From: CAYWMY01 sp046352935
GTDB lineage: Bacteria > Pseudomonadota > Gammaproteobacteria > Steroidobacterales > Steroidobacteraceae
DNA length: 64,000 nt
Assembly (NCBI GenBank): GCA_046352935.1
Contig: JAXMGR010000015.1
Span: forward strand, 36,584-100,583
Direction of reading: 5' to 3'
A program made the translations under genes and the position numbers. How positions within the stretch are numbered: position 1 is the first letter of the stretch; each line of letters begins with the position of its first letter. Below the pieces are notes generated by a model, which was not told the DNA's origin, searched no databases, and saw nothing but the letters and a program-made list of their open reading frames with translations. Shown one piece after another: positions 49,286 to 58,966 of the stretch.

Positions 49286-50562
49286 GACTCCGCGGCCGGT
49301 GCTGCGGTGATGACCTCGAGGCCCTCCCTCAGGTCCGGTCCCGAGACCTCGGTGAGCTTCCCGTCCGTCGCGCCGGCCTTCACGGTGATCGGTTGCGGCG
49401 CACCATCGCGCAGCACCCAGAGCCTGCGCGTGCCGTTGTCGCCGTGGCTGTTGTTGCGCTCCGCCGTGCGGCGGCGTGGCATCTGTGGCACCAGCGTGAA
49501 ACCGGGACGGTCCTGACCGGCCTGCGGCGTCGGCGGCGTGAAGCGCAGCGCGGCGTTCGGCACCAGAAAGGCATCGCGTCGCTCCGCCACGCGCAGTTCG
49601 GCTGTCGCGGTCATGCCGGGGCGCAGTTTCAGGTCTTCGTTGGAGACCTGGAGTTCGGTCGGATAGGCGACGACGTTGTCCACGACCTTGGATCCGTACT
49701 GGACCTTGGTGACCGTGGCCTCGAACTGCCGGCCCGGCCAGGCGTCCACGGTGAAGGTGGCGTGCTGACCCGGTGCCACCGGTCCGACATCCGCTTCCGC
49801 CACATCGACCTTCAGCGTCATGCGCTTCAGGTCCTCGGCCAGCGTGAACAGCACGGGCGCCTGGAACGACGCGGCCACGGTCTGTCCGGGCTCCACCGTG
49901 CGCTTCAGCACGACGCCATCGACCGGGGAGCGGATCGCTCCCTTGGCGAGGTCGTTCTCGTTCGCGCGCAGCGCGGCGCCCGCCTCGGCGACGGCGGCGG
50001 TCGCGCTCTCGAGGTCCGCCTGCGCCCGGGCGGCCGCGGCGCGCGCTGCATCGAGGTCCGACGCCGAGGGCAGCGTGCCGCCGCTCCTGTCGAACAGATC
50101 GGTGAGCCGGCGCAGGTTCCGTGTGGTCTCCTCGACGGTGGCACGCGCCTGCGCGACGCGCGCGCGCGCGGAGGCCAGATTGGCGCGCGTGCGCTCGGTC
50201 TGGTCGGAGAGCTTGCGCGTGTCGAGCAGGGCCAGCACCTGGCCTCGCGTGACCCGGTCGTTGTAATCGACGAGCACCCGCGCGATGGTCCCGGACAGCT
50301 CGCTGCCGACGTCGACCTGGTTGGTCGGCTCCAGCATACCGGTCGCCGTCACCGTGACCACCAGCGAGCCGCGCGTGACGGGTTGCGTCACGTAACCGGG
50401 CGCCTCTGCGCCGTCGCGCCCGATCCACCACCATGCCAGCAGCGCGACGGTCACGAGGGCGGCGGCCCCGAACCACAGCGGCCTGCGCCACCGGCGAGGG
50501 GTCTCCGGGGACGAGAGCATTCCGGCGAGTTCGGAGCGGGACTTCGGCGCGTCGTCAGGCAT
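49282..50562 (-). CDS. MacA-like periplasmic adaptor protein
   Basis: A 426-residue membrane-fusion protein: one N-terminal helix (FGAAALVTVALLAWWWIG), lipoyl half-motifs (GSELSGTIARVLVDYNDRV; IRSPVDGVVLKRTVEPGQTV), a long helical hairpin (about 110-190) and beta-barrel domains. It links the MacB-like permease to an outer-membrane channel such as TolC, which is not encoded here. The ATG at 50562 has GAGGAA. The gap 50563-50733 shows no gene. Confidence 0.92.
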   Translation of the reverse strand: MPDDAPKSRSELAGMLSSPETPRRWRRPLWFGAAALVTVALLAWWWIGRDGAEAPGYVTQPVTRGSLVVTVTATGMLEPTNQVDVGSELSGTIARVLVDYNDRVTRGQVLALLDTRKLSDQTERTRANLASARARVAQARATVEETTRNLRRLTDLFDRSGGTLPSASDLDAARAAAARAQADLESATAAVAEAGAALRANENDLAKGAIRSPVDGVVLKRTVEPGQTVAASFQAPVLFTLAEDLKRMTLKVDVAEADVGPVAPGQHATFTVDAWPGRQFEATVTKVQYGSKVVDNVVAYPTELQVSNEDLKLRPGMTATAELRVAERRDAFLVPNAALRFTPPTPQAGQDRPGFTLVPQMPRRRTAERNNSHGDNGTRRLWVLRDGAPQPITVKAGATDGKLTEVSGPDLREGLEVITAAPAAES

Positions 50563-50733
50563 CGGCTTCCTCGTTGCAATCCGCCACTGCGGCGGCCCGT
50601 GGATCGATCTGACCACCGGGCAGGCAGAAGGTTGTCGTGCCAGACGCTTCCGCGCAAGCACGTGAGCTGTGAAGAAATGCAATCGGCAGCACGCCCGCGA
50701 AGCCCGGGGCTGCCGGAGCCGCGAGGCCGGACG

Positions 50734-51561
50734 TCAGTCGATCGCGGCCTGGTGCCGCCGTCGGTCCGCGGTGGCAGGGACCTGCGAATCCTCGCCCGGG
50801 ACGGGCGGGGATTCGTCTCGAACGATCTGTCGCCTGTCGGGTGTGCGCGACGCCACCGGACCACGCAACGGAGAATCCGTGGTTCGGCCTGCGGCGAGAC
50901 TCTGTGCGAGGACGATGATGGCCTGGTGCAGTCGATTGAACGAGACCGCGGGTGCAGGCGCCGCGGGTCTCGTGCCCGCGCAGACGGCGATCGTGACCAG
51001 GGCCTGGTACTCCGGGGCCACCGAAGGGATGTGCAGGCGGCTGGTATGGCGGATCGCGCGGCCGAAGCCCTGTGCCCAGTCCCGGCAACCCTGCGACGCG
51101 GGGAGCGCGAGTGGGGGTGGAGTCATTTCGCACACCGAGCGGAGTGCAGCGGGATCCGTGGCCAGGCAGGCACGGAGGTGTCGCATGAATCCACAGGTCA
51201 GCTCGACGAACTCGCGGAAGCGCTCTGGCTGGCTGACGGGCGGGGCGAGCCGCCAGCCCGAATCGTTCCAGATCGCTGGCAGCCATGTGCCTGGGTGTGC
51301 GGCGAGTGGCAGCAGGATCAGCGCAACCAGGTAGCCTTCCAGGCCCGCGATCGACAAGGTGCCCCGAGGCCAGCTGGCGTCCGCGAGCCACCCGGCCAGC
51401 GCCCGCAGCTCCCGTTCGGAAAACGGACGGTGCCCGAAATCGTTGACATCGGGCGGCAGAATCGCTGCGGTATCCGGCGCCCGGGACGATCGAGTCGCGC
51501 TCCTCGTCTGTGCAGCCCGCCGGCCGGCCCCCCAGCTGAACAGCTTGCTACTTCTTTCCAC
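50734..51561 (-). CDS. UPF0149 (YgfB/YecA-like) protein
   Basis: A 275-residue protein whose centre resembles UPF0149: ELRALAGWLADASWP, then TLSIAGLEGYLVALILLP and HPGTWLPAIWN. The first 45 and last 50 residues look disordered (Arg/Pro/Ser-rich), and the C-terminal metal-binding SEC-C motif of YecA is absent. Function is unknown. The start is GTG at 51561, 30 bases after the PEP carboxykinase stop, so it may ride on that transcript; a later start is possible. Confidence 0.7.
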   Translation of the reverse strand: MERSSKLFSWGAGRRAAQTRSATRSSRAPDTAAILPPDVNDFGHRPFSERELRALAGWLADASWPRGTLSIAGLEGYLVALILLPLAAHPGTWLPAIWNDSGWRLAPPVSQPERFREFVELTCGFMRHLRACLATDPAALRSVCEMTPPPLALPASQGCRDWAQGFGRAIRHTSRLHIPSVAPEYQALVTIAVCAGTRPAAPAPAVSFNRLHQAIIVLAQSLAAGRTTDSPLRGPVASRTPDRRQIVRDESPPVPGEDSQVPATADRRRHQAAID

Positions 51562-51591
51562 GGTCTGCTGTCCGCCCCGGCAGTACGGATC

Positions 51592-53442
51592 TCAGGTCGT
51601 TCGGGCCGAGCCGAGGCGGCTCTGCAGCAGCTGGCGCTCGAGATCCAGCTGTCGAGGCAACCGGTCGCCGATGCGTGCGAACCACTCGCCGTGCTGCTCC
51701 GTCTCGCGGTGCCAGGCCTCGCGGTCGATGGCGACGAGCGGCTCGAACTGTTCGCGCGTGACCGGGCTGCCCGTCCAGTCGATGTCGTCGAAGCGGGGCA
51801 TCCAGCCGAGGTCCGATTCCTGTGCGCCGACGCGACCGTGGACGCGGTCGACGATCCACTCGAGGATGCGCATGTTCTCGCCGAAACCGGGCCAGAGGAA
51901 CTCGCCCCGGTCGTCCATGCGGAACCAGTTGACGCAGAAGATGCGTGGCTTCGCGGACACGAGCCGCCCGACGTTCAGCCAGTGGTTGAAGTAGTCGCCG
52001 ATGTGGTAGCCGCAGAACGGCAGCATCGCGAACGGATCGCGGCGCACCACGCCCTGTTCGCCGACGGCCGCGGCGGTGGTCTCGGAGCCGAGCGTGGCCG
52101 CCATGTAGACGCCGAAGTTCCAGTTGAAGGCCTCGTAGACGAGCGGCACCGTCGTCGCCCGCCGGCCGCCGAAGACAAAGGCCGAGATCGGCACGCCCCG
52201 CGGGTTCTCCCACTCGGAGTCGATGGACGGGCACTGCCGGGCCGGCGCCGTGAAACGCGCATTCGGGTGCGCCGCCTTGCGGCCGGTCTCGCGTCCGATC
52301 TCGGGCGTCCAGTCCTTGCCCGTCCAGTCGATGAGGTGGGCGGGTGGCACCTTCGTCATGCCCTCCCACCAGACATCGCCGTCGTCGGTCAGCGCGACGT
52401 TCGTGAAGATGACGTTCTCGCGCAGCGTCGCCATCGCATTGAAGTTGGTCTTCTCCGACGTGCCCGGTGCGACGCCGAAGAACCCGGCTTCGGGATTGAT
52501 GGCATACAGCCGTCCGTCCGGTCCCGGCTTGATCCAGGCGATGTCGTCGCCGACGGTCGTGACCTTCCAGCCGTCGAAGGACTGCGGCGGGATGAGCATC
52601 GCAAAGTTGGTCTTGCCGCAGGCTGATGGGAACGCCGCAGCCACGTAGGTTTTCTCGCCGGCCGGGTTCTCGACGCCGAGGATCAGCATGTGCTCGGCGA
52701 GCCAGCCCTCGTCACGCGCCATGTTCGAGGCGATGCGCAGCGCGAAGCACTTCTTGCCGAGCAGGGCGTTGCCGCCGTAGCCCGAGCCGAACGACCAGAT
52801 CTCCCGGGTCTCCGGGTAGTGGACGATGTACTTCGTGGCCCGGTTGCAGGGCCAGCGGCTGTCCTTCTCGCCGTCGGCGAGCGGCGCGCCCACCGAGTGG
52901 ACCGCCGGCACGAAGCGCCCGTCGGTGCCCAGCAGGTCGAGGACCGCGCTGCCCATGCGCGTCATCGTGCGCATGTTGACGACGACGTACGGGCTGTCGG
53001 TGAGCTCGACGCCGAGCTCCGCGATGTGGCTGCCGAGCGGTCCCATCGAGAACGGTACGACATAGAGCGTGCGGCCCCGCATGCAGCCCTCGAACAGCCC
53101 GCGCAGCGTGGCGCGCATCTTCTGCGGTGCTTCCCAGTTGTTGGTCGGCCCGGCGTCTTCGCGACGCTCGGAACAGATGAAGGTCCGGTCCTCCACCCGC
53201 GCGACGTCGGTGGGATCGGAGCAGGCCAGGTACGAGTTCCTGCGGTGAGCCGGGTTGAGCCGGACCAGCATGCCGCTCGCGACCATTTCAGCACACAGCC
53301 GGTCGTATTCCTCCTGCGAGCCGTCGGCCCAGCAGATGCGCGCGGGCCGGGTCAGGTTGGCGATGTCGGCGATCCATTGCTTGAGCGCTGCATGGCGAAG
53401 ACCGGCCGGCGCATCGATGGTTTCAGGAGTGAATGAAGTCAT
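51592..53442 (-). CDS. pckG: Phosphoenolpyruvate carboxykinase (GTP)
   Basis: A 616-residue GTP-dependent PEPCK: the P-loop AFPSACGKTNFAM with the reactive Cys, kinase-2 VGDDIAW, FGSGYGGNALLGKKCFALR and the guanine-binding region around FGGRRATTVPLVYEAFNW. It converts oxaloacetate to PEP in gluconeogenesis. The ATG at 53442 matches the family's usual length. An RHH gene lies 79 bases upstream on the same strand. Confidence 0.96.
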   Translation of the reverse strand: MTSFTPETIDAPAGLRHAALKQWIADIANLTRPARICWADGSQEEYDRLCAEMVASGMLVRLNPAHRRNSYLACSDPTDVARVEDRTFICSERREDAGPTNNWEAPQKMRATLRGLFEGCMRGRTLYVVPFSMGPLGSHIAELGVELTDSPYVVVNMRTMTRMGSAVLDLLGTDGRFVPAVHSVGAPLADGEKDSRWPCNRATKYIVHYPETREIWSFGSGYGGNALLGKKCFALRIASNMARDEGWLAEHMLILGVENPAGEKTYVAAAFPSACGKTNFAMLIPPQSFDGWKVTTVGDDIAWIKPGPDGRLYAINPEAGFFGVAPGTSEKTNFNAMATLRENVIFTNVALTDDGDVWWEGMTKVPPAHLIDWTGKDWTPEIGRETGRKAAHPNARFTAPARQCPSIDSEWENPRGVPISAFVFGGRRATTVPLVYEAFNWNFGVYMAATLGSETTAAAVGEQGVVRRDPFAMLPFCGYHIGDYFNHWLNVGRLVSAKPRIFCVNWFRMDDRGEFLWPGFGENMRILEWIVDRVHGRVGAQESDLGWMPRFDDIDWTGSPVTREQFEPLVAIDREAWHRETEQHGEWFARIGDRLPRQLDLERQLLQSRLGSARTT

Positions 53443-53521
53443 GGTTCCAGCGAACCTCCGTGAGCTGCGGGCGCGGCGCAACGCGGCGGCCGCGTTCTTC
53501 AAGAATGCGGTGAATGCGCGA

Positions 53522-53731
53522 TCAGCGCGAAGCCGAGCGACGTGCGGGCCTGGCGGATTCGGCCGCGTCTTCGGGCGTCCAGGGCCGGCCGAGCCGCTCC
53601 TCGATGTAGGCACGCATCAGGCGCCGGAGGACCTGCGACGGCGTGGCGTCCTCGTCGGCACAGAGCTTCTCGAACACGGCCTTCTTGCGCGGATCGATGA
53701 GAATCGTGAAGCGCGCGGTCCGTTCTTCCAT
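53522..53731 (-). CDS. Ribbon-helix-helix protein
   Basis: A 69-residue protein with a CopG/Arc-type ribbon-helix-helix: strand RTARFTILID, then helices RKKAVFEKLCADEDATPSQVL and RRLMRAYIEERL (in parts). It should bind DNA as a dimer, and may regulate its own transcript or pckG. No toxin gene is adjacent. The ATG at 53731 is used; a TTG at 53737 adds two residues. A palindrome lies 40 bases upstream. Confidence 0.75.
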   Translation of the reverse strand: MEERTARFTILIDPRKKAVFEKLCADEDATPSQVLRRLMRAYIEERLGRPWTPEDAAESARPARRSASR

Positions 53732-53770
53732 GGGCAAGGCGGAACACCTTGTTCAACTGAATTGGCATGC

Positions 53771-53791
53771 AATGATAATGAGATTATCATT
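53771..53791. promoter_or_regulatory. Metalloregulator-type palindrome between RHH gene and Ehr-type operon
   Basis: A perfect inverted repeat: AATGATAAT (53771-53779), spacer GAG, ATTATCATT (53783-53791). The TGATAAT/ATTATCA half-sites are those of Fur-superfamily boxes, but the usual 1-base spacer is 3 here. It lies 36 bases before the first gene of the Ehr-type operon and 40 bases before the RHH gene, so it could control both. The AT-rich patch contrasts with the GC-rich surroundings. Confidence 0.6.
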
Positions 53792-53826
53792 GACGCACAA
53801 TCCAGCCCGGGACGACCCGCGTTCGC

Positions 53827-55881
53827 ATGCCCGACATCCCAGGACTCGCCGAACTCATCCCGCTGGCTCGTCACGAGCCGATCGAGATCTGCATGGGCCT
53901 CCTGGTCGCGTGGGGCGTGATCGGCGCGCTCGGCCTGCTGCGCCCGGGCAACGTTCCGTACGTGGCGAGACTGCTGTTCCCGCTCGGCGCCATCGTGGGC
54001 GTCGCGCTCGCCGTGGTGGCCCTGTACGGCATCGATCTCGCGCCGGCGACCCGCGTGCTCCAGGCGGGGCTGCCGGATCTGCCGTTCCACCTGCGCCTCG
54101 ATGCGCTGTCCGGCGTGTTCCTGGTCCTGCTGGGAGCGGCTTCGGCCGGGGTCTCGATCTTCGCCGCCGGCTACTTCCGGACGGGCGAGGGGACTGCGCC
54201 CGGCCTGCTGTGCCTGCAGTACCACGTGTTCCTGGCCAGCATGGGCTTCGTGCTGCTCGCCGACGACGCCTACGCGTTCATGATGGCGTGGGAGACGATG
54301 GCGCTGTCGTCGTACTTCCTCGTCACGACTCAGCATCGGATCCCCGAGATCCGGCGGGCCGGTTACCTCTACCTGCTGATCGCGCATCTCGGCGCCATCG
54401 GCATCCTGCTGTCGTTCGGGGTCATGCAGGGAGGCAGCTGGCAGTTCACGTTCGATGCCATGCGCGCGGCCGACCTGTCGCCCGCGTGGGCAGCCGCGGC
54501 CTTCCTGCTCGCGCTCTCCGGCTTCGGGGCCAAGGCGGGGCTCGTGCCCATGCACGTCTGGCTGCCCGAGGCGCATCCGGCGGCGCCGTCACCGGTCTCG
54601 GCGCTCATGAGCGGCGTGATGCTGAAGACGGCGCTGTACGGGATCCTGCGCGTGACGCTCGATCTGCTCGGGCGTCCGGAATGGTGGTGGGGCCTGCCAC
54701 CGCTCGCGCTCGGCCTGTTCACGGCGATCTACGGCGTCGTCTTCGCGGCGGCCCAGACCGACATGAAGCGGCTGCTGGCGTTCTCGTCCATCGAGAACAT
54801 CGGCATCCTGTTCACCGGGCTCGGGTTGTCGATCGTCTTCCTCGGCGTCCACATGGGGGCGCTGGCCGCGCTCGCGCTGATCGCTGTCCTGTACCACGCC
54901 GTCAACCACGCCTTCATGAAGAGCCTGTTGTTCGTCGGCACCGGTGCCGTGCTGCATGCCACGGGCGAGCGCAACCTCGGCAGGCTCGGCGGCCTGATCC
55001 ATCGCATGCCCTGGGTCGCGTGGCTCACGCTGGTCGGAGCGCTCGCCATCGCCGGTCTGCCGCCGCTCAACGGATTCGTATCGGAATGGCTGCTGCTGCA
55101 GGCGTTTCTCTCGGCCCACGAGATCCCGAAGCAGTTCGTCAACATGCTCCTGCCGCTCGGCAGCGCGGTGGTGGCGCTCGCGGCCGCGCTCGCGGGCTAT
55201 GTGATGGTCAAGTTCTTCGGCGTCGTCTTCCTCGGTCAGGCCCGCGAGCCGGCTCTGGAGAGGGCGCACGACGCGGGATGGCTCGAGCGGCTCGGGCTCC
55301 TCTGGCTCGCAGCCGGCTGCGTGGTGCTGGGGCTGGTGCCCGCGCGCGTGATCGACGTGCTGGGGCACGTGCCCCGGCAGCTCGGCGTGTTCGATACGCG
55401 GCTGGTGATGGAGAGCGGCTGGCGGCTGGTGCCCGTGGCGGGTCGCCATGCCTCGTACGCGCCGTTGCTATTCCTGTTCGGCATCGTCGTGACCATCGTT
55501 GCCGCGTTCGCCGTCGTCAGCCTGCTCTACCATCGCCGTGCACGCCGCGCACCGGCGTGGGACTGCGGCTTCGTCCGGCTCGATGCACGCATGCAGGACA
55601 CGGCGGAGGGCTTCGGGCAGCCCATCCGTCACATCTTCCAGTCCTTCTTCGGCATGCAGCGGGAGCTGCCTTCTCCCTTCGACGTCGAACCACGCTACCG
55701 CGTCACCATCGTCGACCGGATCTGGACGGGTTTCTATCTGCCGCTCGCGGACCTCGTCCAGCGGTCGGCGCAGGCCGTCGCCTGGCTGCAGCAGGGGCGC
55801 ATCGCGTCCTATCTGCTCTACAGCTTCCTGACGCTGCTCCTCATGCTGGCACTGGTGCTATGGGCGCAATCCACGGTCTGA
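53827..55881 (+). CDS. HyfB/HycC-like antiporter-type membrane subunit
   Basis: A 684-residue membrane protein of the NuoL/M/N-antiporter family, with about 14-16 helices. The key Glu lies in AYAFMMAWETMALSSYFL and lysines in GFGAKAGLVPMHVWLPEAHPAAPSPVSALMSG (in parts), the proton-channel residues of the family. The soluble loop near 560-620 (WDCGFVRLDARMQDTAEGF) is typical of HyfB/HycC. It should form part of the ion-pumping arm. The ATG at 53827 lacks a clear ribosome-binding site. Confidence 0.93.
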   Translation: MPDIPGLAELIPLARHEPIEICMGLLVAWGVIGALGLLRPGNVPYVARLLFPLGAIVGVALAVVALYGIDLAPATRVLQAGLPDLPFHLRLDALSGVFLVLLGAASAGVSIFAAGYFRTGEGTAPGLLCLQYHVFLASMGFVLLADDAYAFMMAWETMALSSYFLVTTQHRIPEIRRAGYLYLLIAHLGAIGILLSFGVMQGGSWQFTFDAMRAADLSPAWAAAAFLLALSGFGAKAGLVPMHVWLPEAHPAAPSPVSALMSGVMLKTALYGILRVTLDLLGRPEWWWGLPPLALGLFTAIYGVVFAAAQTDMKRLLAFSSIENIGILFTGLGLSIVFLGVHMGALAALALIAVLYHAVNHAFMKSLLFVGTGAVLHATGERNLGRLGGLIHRMPWVAWLTLVGALAIAGLPPLNGFVSEWLLLQAFLSAHEIPKQFVNMLLPLGSAVVALAAALAGYVMVKFFGVVFLGQAREPALERAHDAGWLERLGLLWLAAGCVVLGLVPARVIDVLGHVPRQLGVFDTRLVMESGWRLVPVAGRHASYAPLLFLFGIVVTIVAAFAVVSLLYHRRARRAPAWDCGFVRLDARMQDTAEGFGQPIRHIFQSFFGMQRELPSPFDVEPRYRVTIVDRIWTGFYLPLADLVQRSAQAVAWLQQGRIASYLLYSFLTLLLMLALVLWAQSTV

Positions 55882-56813
55882 CACAGGCCACCGAGATGCT
55901 GGCGGCGCTGGCGCTCGCGCCGCTGTTCATCGGCTGGATCACCATATGCCGTGCGTGGCTGCAGAACCGCACAGCACCCGGCATCCTCCAGCCGTACCGC
56001 ACCATCCACAAGCTGTTCCACAAGGATGCGGTGCTCGCCGGGAACGCCTCGCCGCTGTTCCGTGCGGCACCCTACGTGGTGTTCGGCGCGATGACGTGTG
56101 CCGCGGGCATCATCCCGTCGATGGGCACGCGGCTGCCGTTCTCCGATGCCGCCGATGCCATCGCGCTGGTGGGACTGCTGGCGACGGCGCGGGTGTTCAT
56201 GTCGCTCGCGGCGATGGATGTCGGCACGGCCTTCGGAACGCTCGGTGCGCGCCGCGAGATGATGATCGGCTTCCTCGCCGAGCCCGCGCTGCTGATGGTG
56301 ATCTTCGTCGCTTCGCTGCTCTCGTCGAGCACCGCGCTGCCGTCGATCTCCGACAGTCTGGCGACACGCGCGCTGGCGCTGTACCCGAGCCTGGCGTTCA
56401 CCGCCGTGGCCTTCGTGCTGGTGCTGCTGGCGGAGAACGCGCGCATCCCGGTCGACAATCCGGCGACGCACCTCGAGCTGACGATGATCCACGAGGCCAT
56501 GCTGCTCGAGTACTCCGCACGCCACCTGGCATTGATGGAATGGGCGGCGGCGCTCAAGCTGTTCAACTACGCCTGCATCGGTTTCGCGCTGTTCCTGCCC
56601 TGGGGAGTGGTGACGACCGATGTCGAAACACCGTTCGCGCTGCTGGCCGCGATCCCCATCCTGCTGGCGAAGCTCGCGCTGGCGGGCGTGGCGCTGGCGG
56701 TCCTGGAGACCGTCTCCGCCAAGCTGCGCGTGTTCCGCGCGCCCGAGTTCCTCGCCACGGCGTTCCTGCTCGCGGTACTCGGCCTGCTGGTCCACCTGCT
56801 GCTCGGAGCCTAG
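55860..56813 (+). CDS. HyfC/NuoH-like membrane subunit
   Basis: A 317-residue NuoH-type protein with about eight helices and the family segments QPYRTIHKLFHKDAV, VLLAENARIPVDNPATHLELTMIHEAMLLEYS (in parts), which carry the conserved charged residues of the quinone/ion channel region. It links the soluble Fe-S/large-subunit module to the antiporter-like subunits. It overlaps the previous gene by 22 bases. Confidence 0.93.
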   Translation: MGAIHGLTQATEMLAALALAPLFIGWITICRAWLQNRTAPGILQPYRTIHKLFHKDAVLAGNASPLFRAAPYVVFGAMTCAAGIIPSMGTRLPFSDAADAIALVGLLATARVFMSLAAMDVGTAFGTLGARREMMIGFLAEPALLMVIFVASLLSSSTALPSISDSLATRALALYPSLAFTAVAFVLVLLAENARIPVDNPATHLELTMIHEAMLLEYSARHLALMEWAAALKLFNYACIGFALFLPWGVVTTDVETPFALLAAIPILLAKLALAGVALAVLETVSAKLRVFRAPEFLATAFLLAVLGLLVHLLLGA

Positions 56814-56817
56814 TGTC

Positions 56818-57477
56818 GTGTCCCTCGATCTGCAGATACTGAACGCGCTGGCCGCCCTGTTCCTGCTGCTGTCGTTCGCGATGCTGTCCCAGCGGCGCAT
56901 CGTCACGCTCGTCAACCTGCTGGCGCTGCAGGGCGTCCTGCTCGGCAGCGCCACCGTCGTGCTCGCCTGGCGGACCGGCGAGCGGGAGCTGTACGTTTCT
57001 GCGCTGCTGACGTTCTCGCTGAAGGCAGCCTTCCTGCCGTGGCTGCTGCACCGTCTGATCCGCCGGCTCGGGGTCTACTGGGACAGCGAGCCGCTGCTCG
57101 ACATCGCGGGCACCATGCTGATCGGCCTGCTGATCGTCATCTTCGCGTTCGGGCTGGCGCAGCCGATCGCGGCGCTCGCGAGCACGGCCACGCGCAACGG
57201 CATCGGCATCGCCGTCGCCGCCGTGCTGCTCGCGTTCCTCACGATGATCACGCGGCGCAAGGCCATGTCCCAGGTCGTCGGCTTCCTGTCGATGGAGAAC
57301 GGCCTGTTCTTCGCGGCGATGAGCGCCACCTACGGCATGCCGATGATCGTGGAGCTGGGCGTCGCGCTGGACGTGCTGGTCGCGATGCTGGTGCTGGGCG
57401 TGTTCTTCTTCCAGATCCGCGAGCAGTTCGACAGCCTCGATCTGCATCACCTGGAATCGCTCAGGGAGGATCGCTGA
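56818..57477 (+). CDS. HyfE-like membrane subunit
   Basis: A 219-residue hydrophobic protein with about six or seven helices, beginning SLDLQILNALAALFLLLSF after a GTG start at 56818, four bases after the previous stop. It resembles HyfE, whose N-terminal part is like MnhC/NuoK. It should sit between HyfC-like and HyfF-like subunits in the membrane arm. Confidence 0.88.
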   Translation: MSLDLQILNALAALFLLLSFAMLSQRRIVTLVNLLALQGVLLGSATVVLAWRTGERELYVSALLTFSLKAAFLPWLLHRLIRRLGVYWDSEPLLDIAGTMLIGLLIVIFAFGLAQPIAALASTATRNGIGIAVAAVLLAFLTMITRRKAMSQVVGFLSMENGLFFAAMSATYGMPMIVELGVALDVLVAMLVLGVFFFQIREQFDSLDLHHLESLREDR

Positions 57478-57478
57478 G

Positions 57479-58936
57479 GTGGAGTTCTTCGCGCTGCTGG
57501 CGATCCCCTGCCTGGGAGCCCTGGTCCTCGCCGTGTCCGGCGGTCGCCGGGCCGCCCCGGAAGTCAACGCCGTCTTCAGCCTGGCCACGCTCGCCGCAGC
57601 GGCGGCGCTGACCGTCCGCGTCGTCGGCGAGGGCAGTTTCAGCGCGCTGCACGAGCAGTTCTTCGTCGATCCCTTCAACGTCTTCCTGATCACCCTGACG
57701 GCGTTCGTCAGTTTCACGACCTCGCTGTTCTCGCGGCCGTACATGCGCATCGAGCGCGAGCACCGGCGCGTCAGCGGGCGGCAGCTGCGCCTCTATCACA
57801 GCATGTACCAGCTGTTCATCGCCGCCATGCTGGTCGCGCTGACCACGAACAACATGGGCATCCTGTGGGTGGCGATGGAGGCTGCGACGCTCTCGACCGT
57901 GCTGCTGGTGACGCTGTATCGCACGCCGGCGAGCCTCGAGGCCGGCTGGAAGTACTTCATCCTCTGCGGCGTGGGCATCGCGCAGGCGCTGTTCGGCACG
58001 ATCCTGCTGTATTTCGCGGCGGAGAAGGTGCTGGGCGCCGAGGGCTCGACGGCGCTGCTCTGGACCCGGCTCGATGCCGTCAAGGGCGAACTCGAGCCGT
58101 CGGTCCTGAGTCTGGCCTTCGTGTTCCTGCTCGTCGGCTATGGCACGAAGGTGGGCCTGGCGCCGCTGCACAACTGGCTGCCGGACGCCCATGCCGAGGG
58201 CCCGACACCGATCTCGGCGGTGCTCTCCGGGCTGCTGCTGAACGTGGCCATCTATGCGGTCGTCCGCTGCAAGGTGCTCGTGGAGGGATCACTGCACTCC
58301 GCGCTGCCGTCGCAGATGCTCATGGGCTTCGGCCTCGTATCGATCGTGCTGGCGGCGCTCTTCCTGTGGCGCCAGCGTGACATCAAGCGGCTGTTCGCCT
58401 ATTCGTCGATCGAGCACATGGGCATCGTCACCTTCGCCTTCGGCATGGGTGGCGCGGTGGCCAACTTCGCCGCGCTGCTGCACATGACCGTGCACTCACT
58501 GACGAAGTCCGCGATCTTCTTCGTCGTGGGCCATGCGGCGCAGAAGGCCGGTTCGCAGGTCATGGACGACATCCGCGGCCTCGTGACCGTCAATCCGACG
58601 GTGGGCTGGGGGCTGATGCTGGGTTCGCTCGCGATCCTCGGCATGCCGCCGTTCGGCGTGTTCGCCAGCGAGTTCCTGATCCTCACGACGGCCATGCGTC
58701 AGGTGCCGTGGGCGACTCCCGTGCTGCTGCTCGCCCTCGGCGTCGCCTTCGCCGCGATCTTCGGCCGCGTCCAGCCGATGGTGTTCGGCGAGACGAGCGC
58801 ACGGCGGCTGCCCCATCCACCGGCGCTGGCGCCCGTGTTCCTGCACCTGGCGCTGGTCCTGATGCTGGGCCTGTTCATCCCTCCCTGGCTGGCCGACTGG
58901 TACCGTCTGGCGGCCGACCTCATCGCGGGGCAATGA
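57479..58936 (+). CDS. HyfF-like antiporter-type membrane subunit
   Basis: A 485-residue NuoN/M-type protein with about 14 helices. Family residues are visible in LWVAMEAATLSTVLLVTLYR (key Glu) and GYGTKVGLAPLHNWLPDAHAEGPTPISAVLSG (key Lys; in parts). It is a second proton-channel subunit. The start is GTG at 57479, directly after the previous stop. Confidence 0.92.
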   Translation: MEFFALLAIPCLGALVLAVSGGRRAAPEVNAVFSLATLAAAAALTVRVVGEGSFSALHEQFFVDPFNVFLITLTAFVSFTTSLFSRPYMRIEREHRRVSGRQLRLYHSMYQLFIAAMLVALTTNNMGILWVAMEAATLSTVLLVTLYRTPASLEAGWKYFILCGVGIAQALFGTILLYFAAEKVLGAEGSTALLWTRLDAVKGELEPSVLSLAFVFLLVGYGTKVGLAPLHNWLPDAHAEGPTPISAVLSGLLLNVAIYAVVRCKVLVEGSLHSALPSQMLMGFGLVSIVLAALFLWRQRDIKRLFAYSSIEHMGIVTFAFGMGGAVANFAALLHMTVHSLTKSAIFFVVGHAAQKAGSQVMDDIRGLVTVNPTVGWGLMLGSLAILGMPPFGVFASEFLILTTAMRQVPWATPVLLLALGVAFAAIFGRVQPMVFGETSARRLPHPPALAPVFLHLALVLMLGLFIPPWLADWYRLAADLIAGQ

Positions 58937-58966
58937 GGGCGATGCGCGTCGACGGAGTTCCACGGC

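Noticed and set aside
49393..52626. 1077-codon plus-strand frame
   Set aside because: Runs antisense across three unrelated genes (MacA-like, UPF0149, PEP carboxykinase); no motif and Arg/Gly-rich composition.
53522..53731. RHH gene as an antitoxin of a toxin-antitoxin pair
   Set aside because: No small toxin-like gene is adjacent; the neighbours are PEP carboxykinase and the Ehr-type operon.
53771..53791. Calling the palindrome a standard Fur box
   Set aside because: Half-sites match but the spacer is 3 bases and not 1, so the identity of the regulator is left open.
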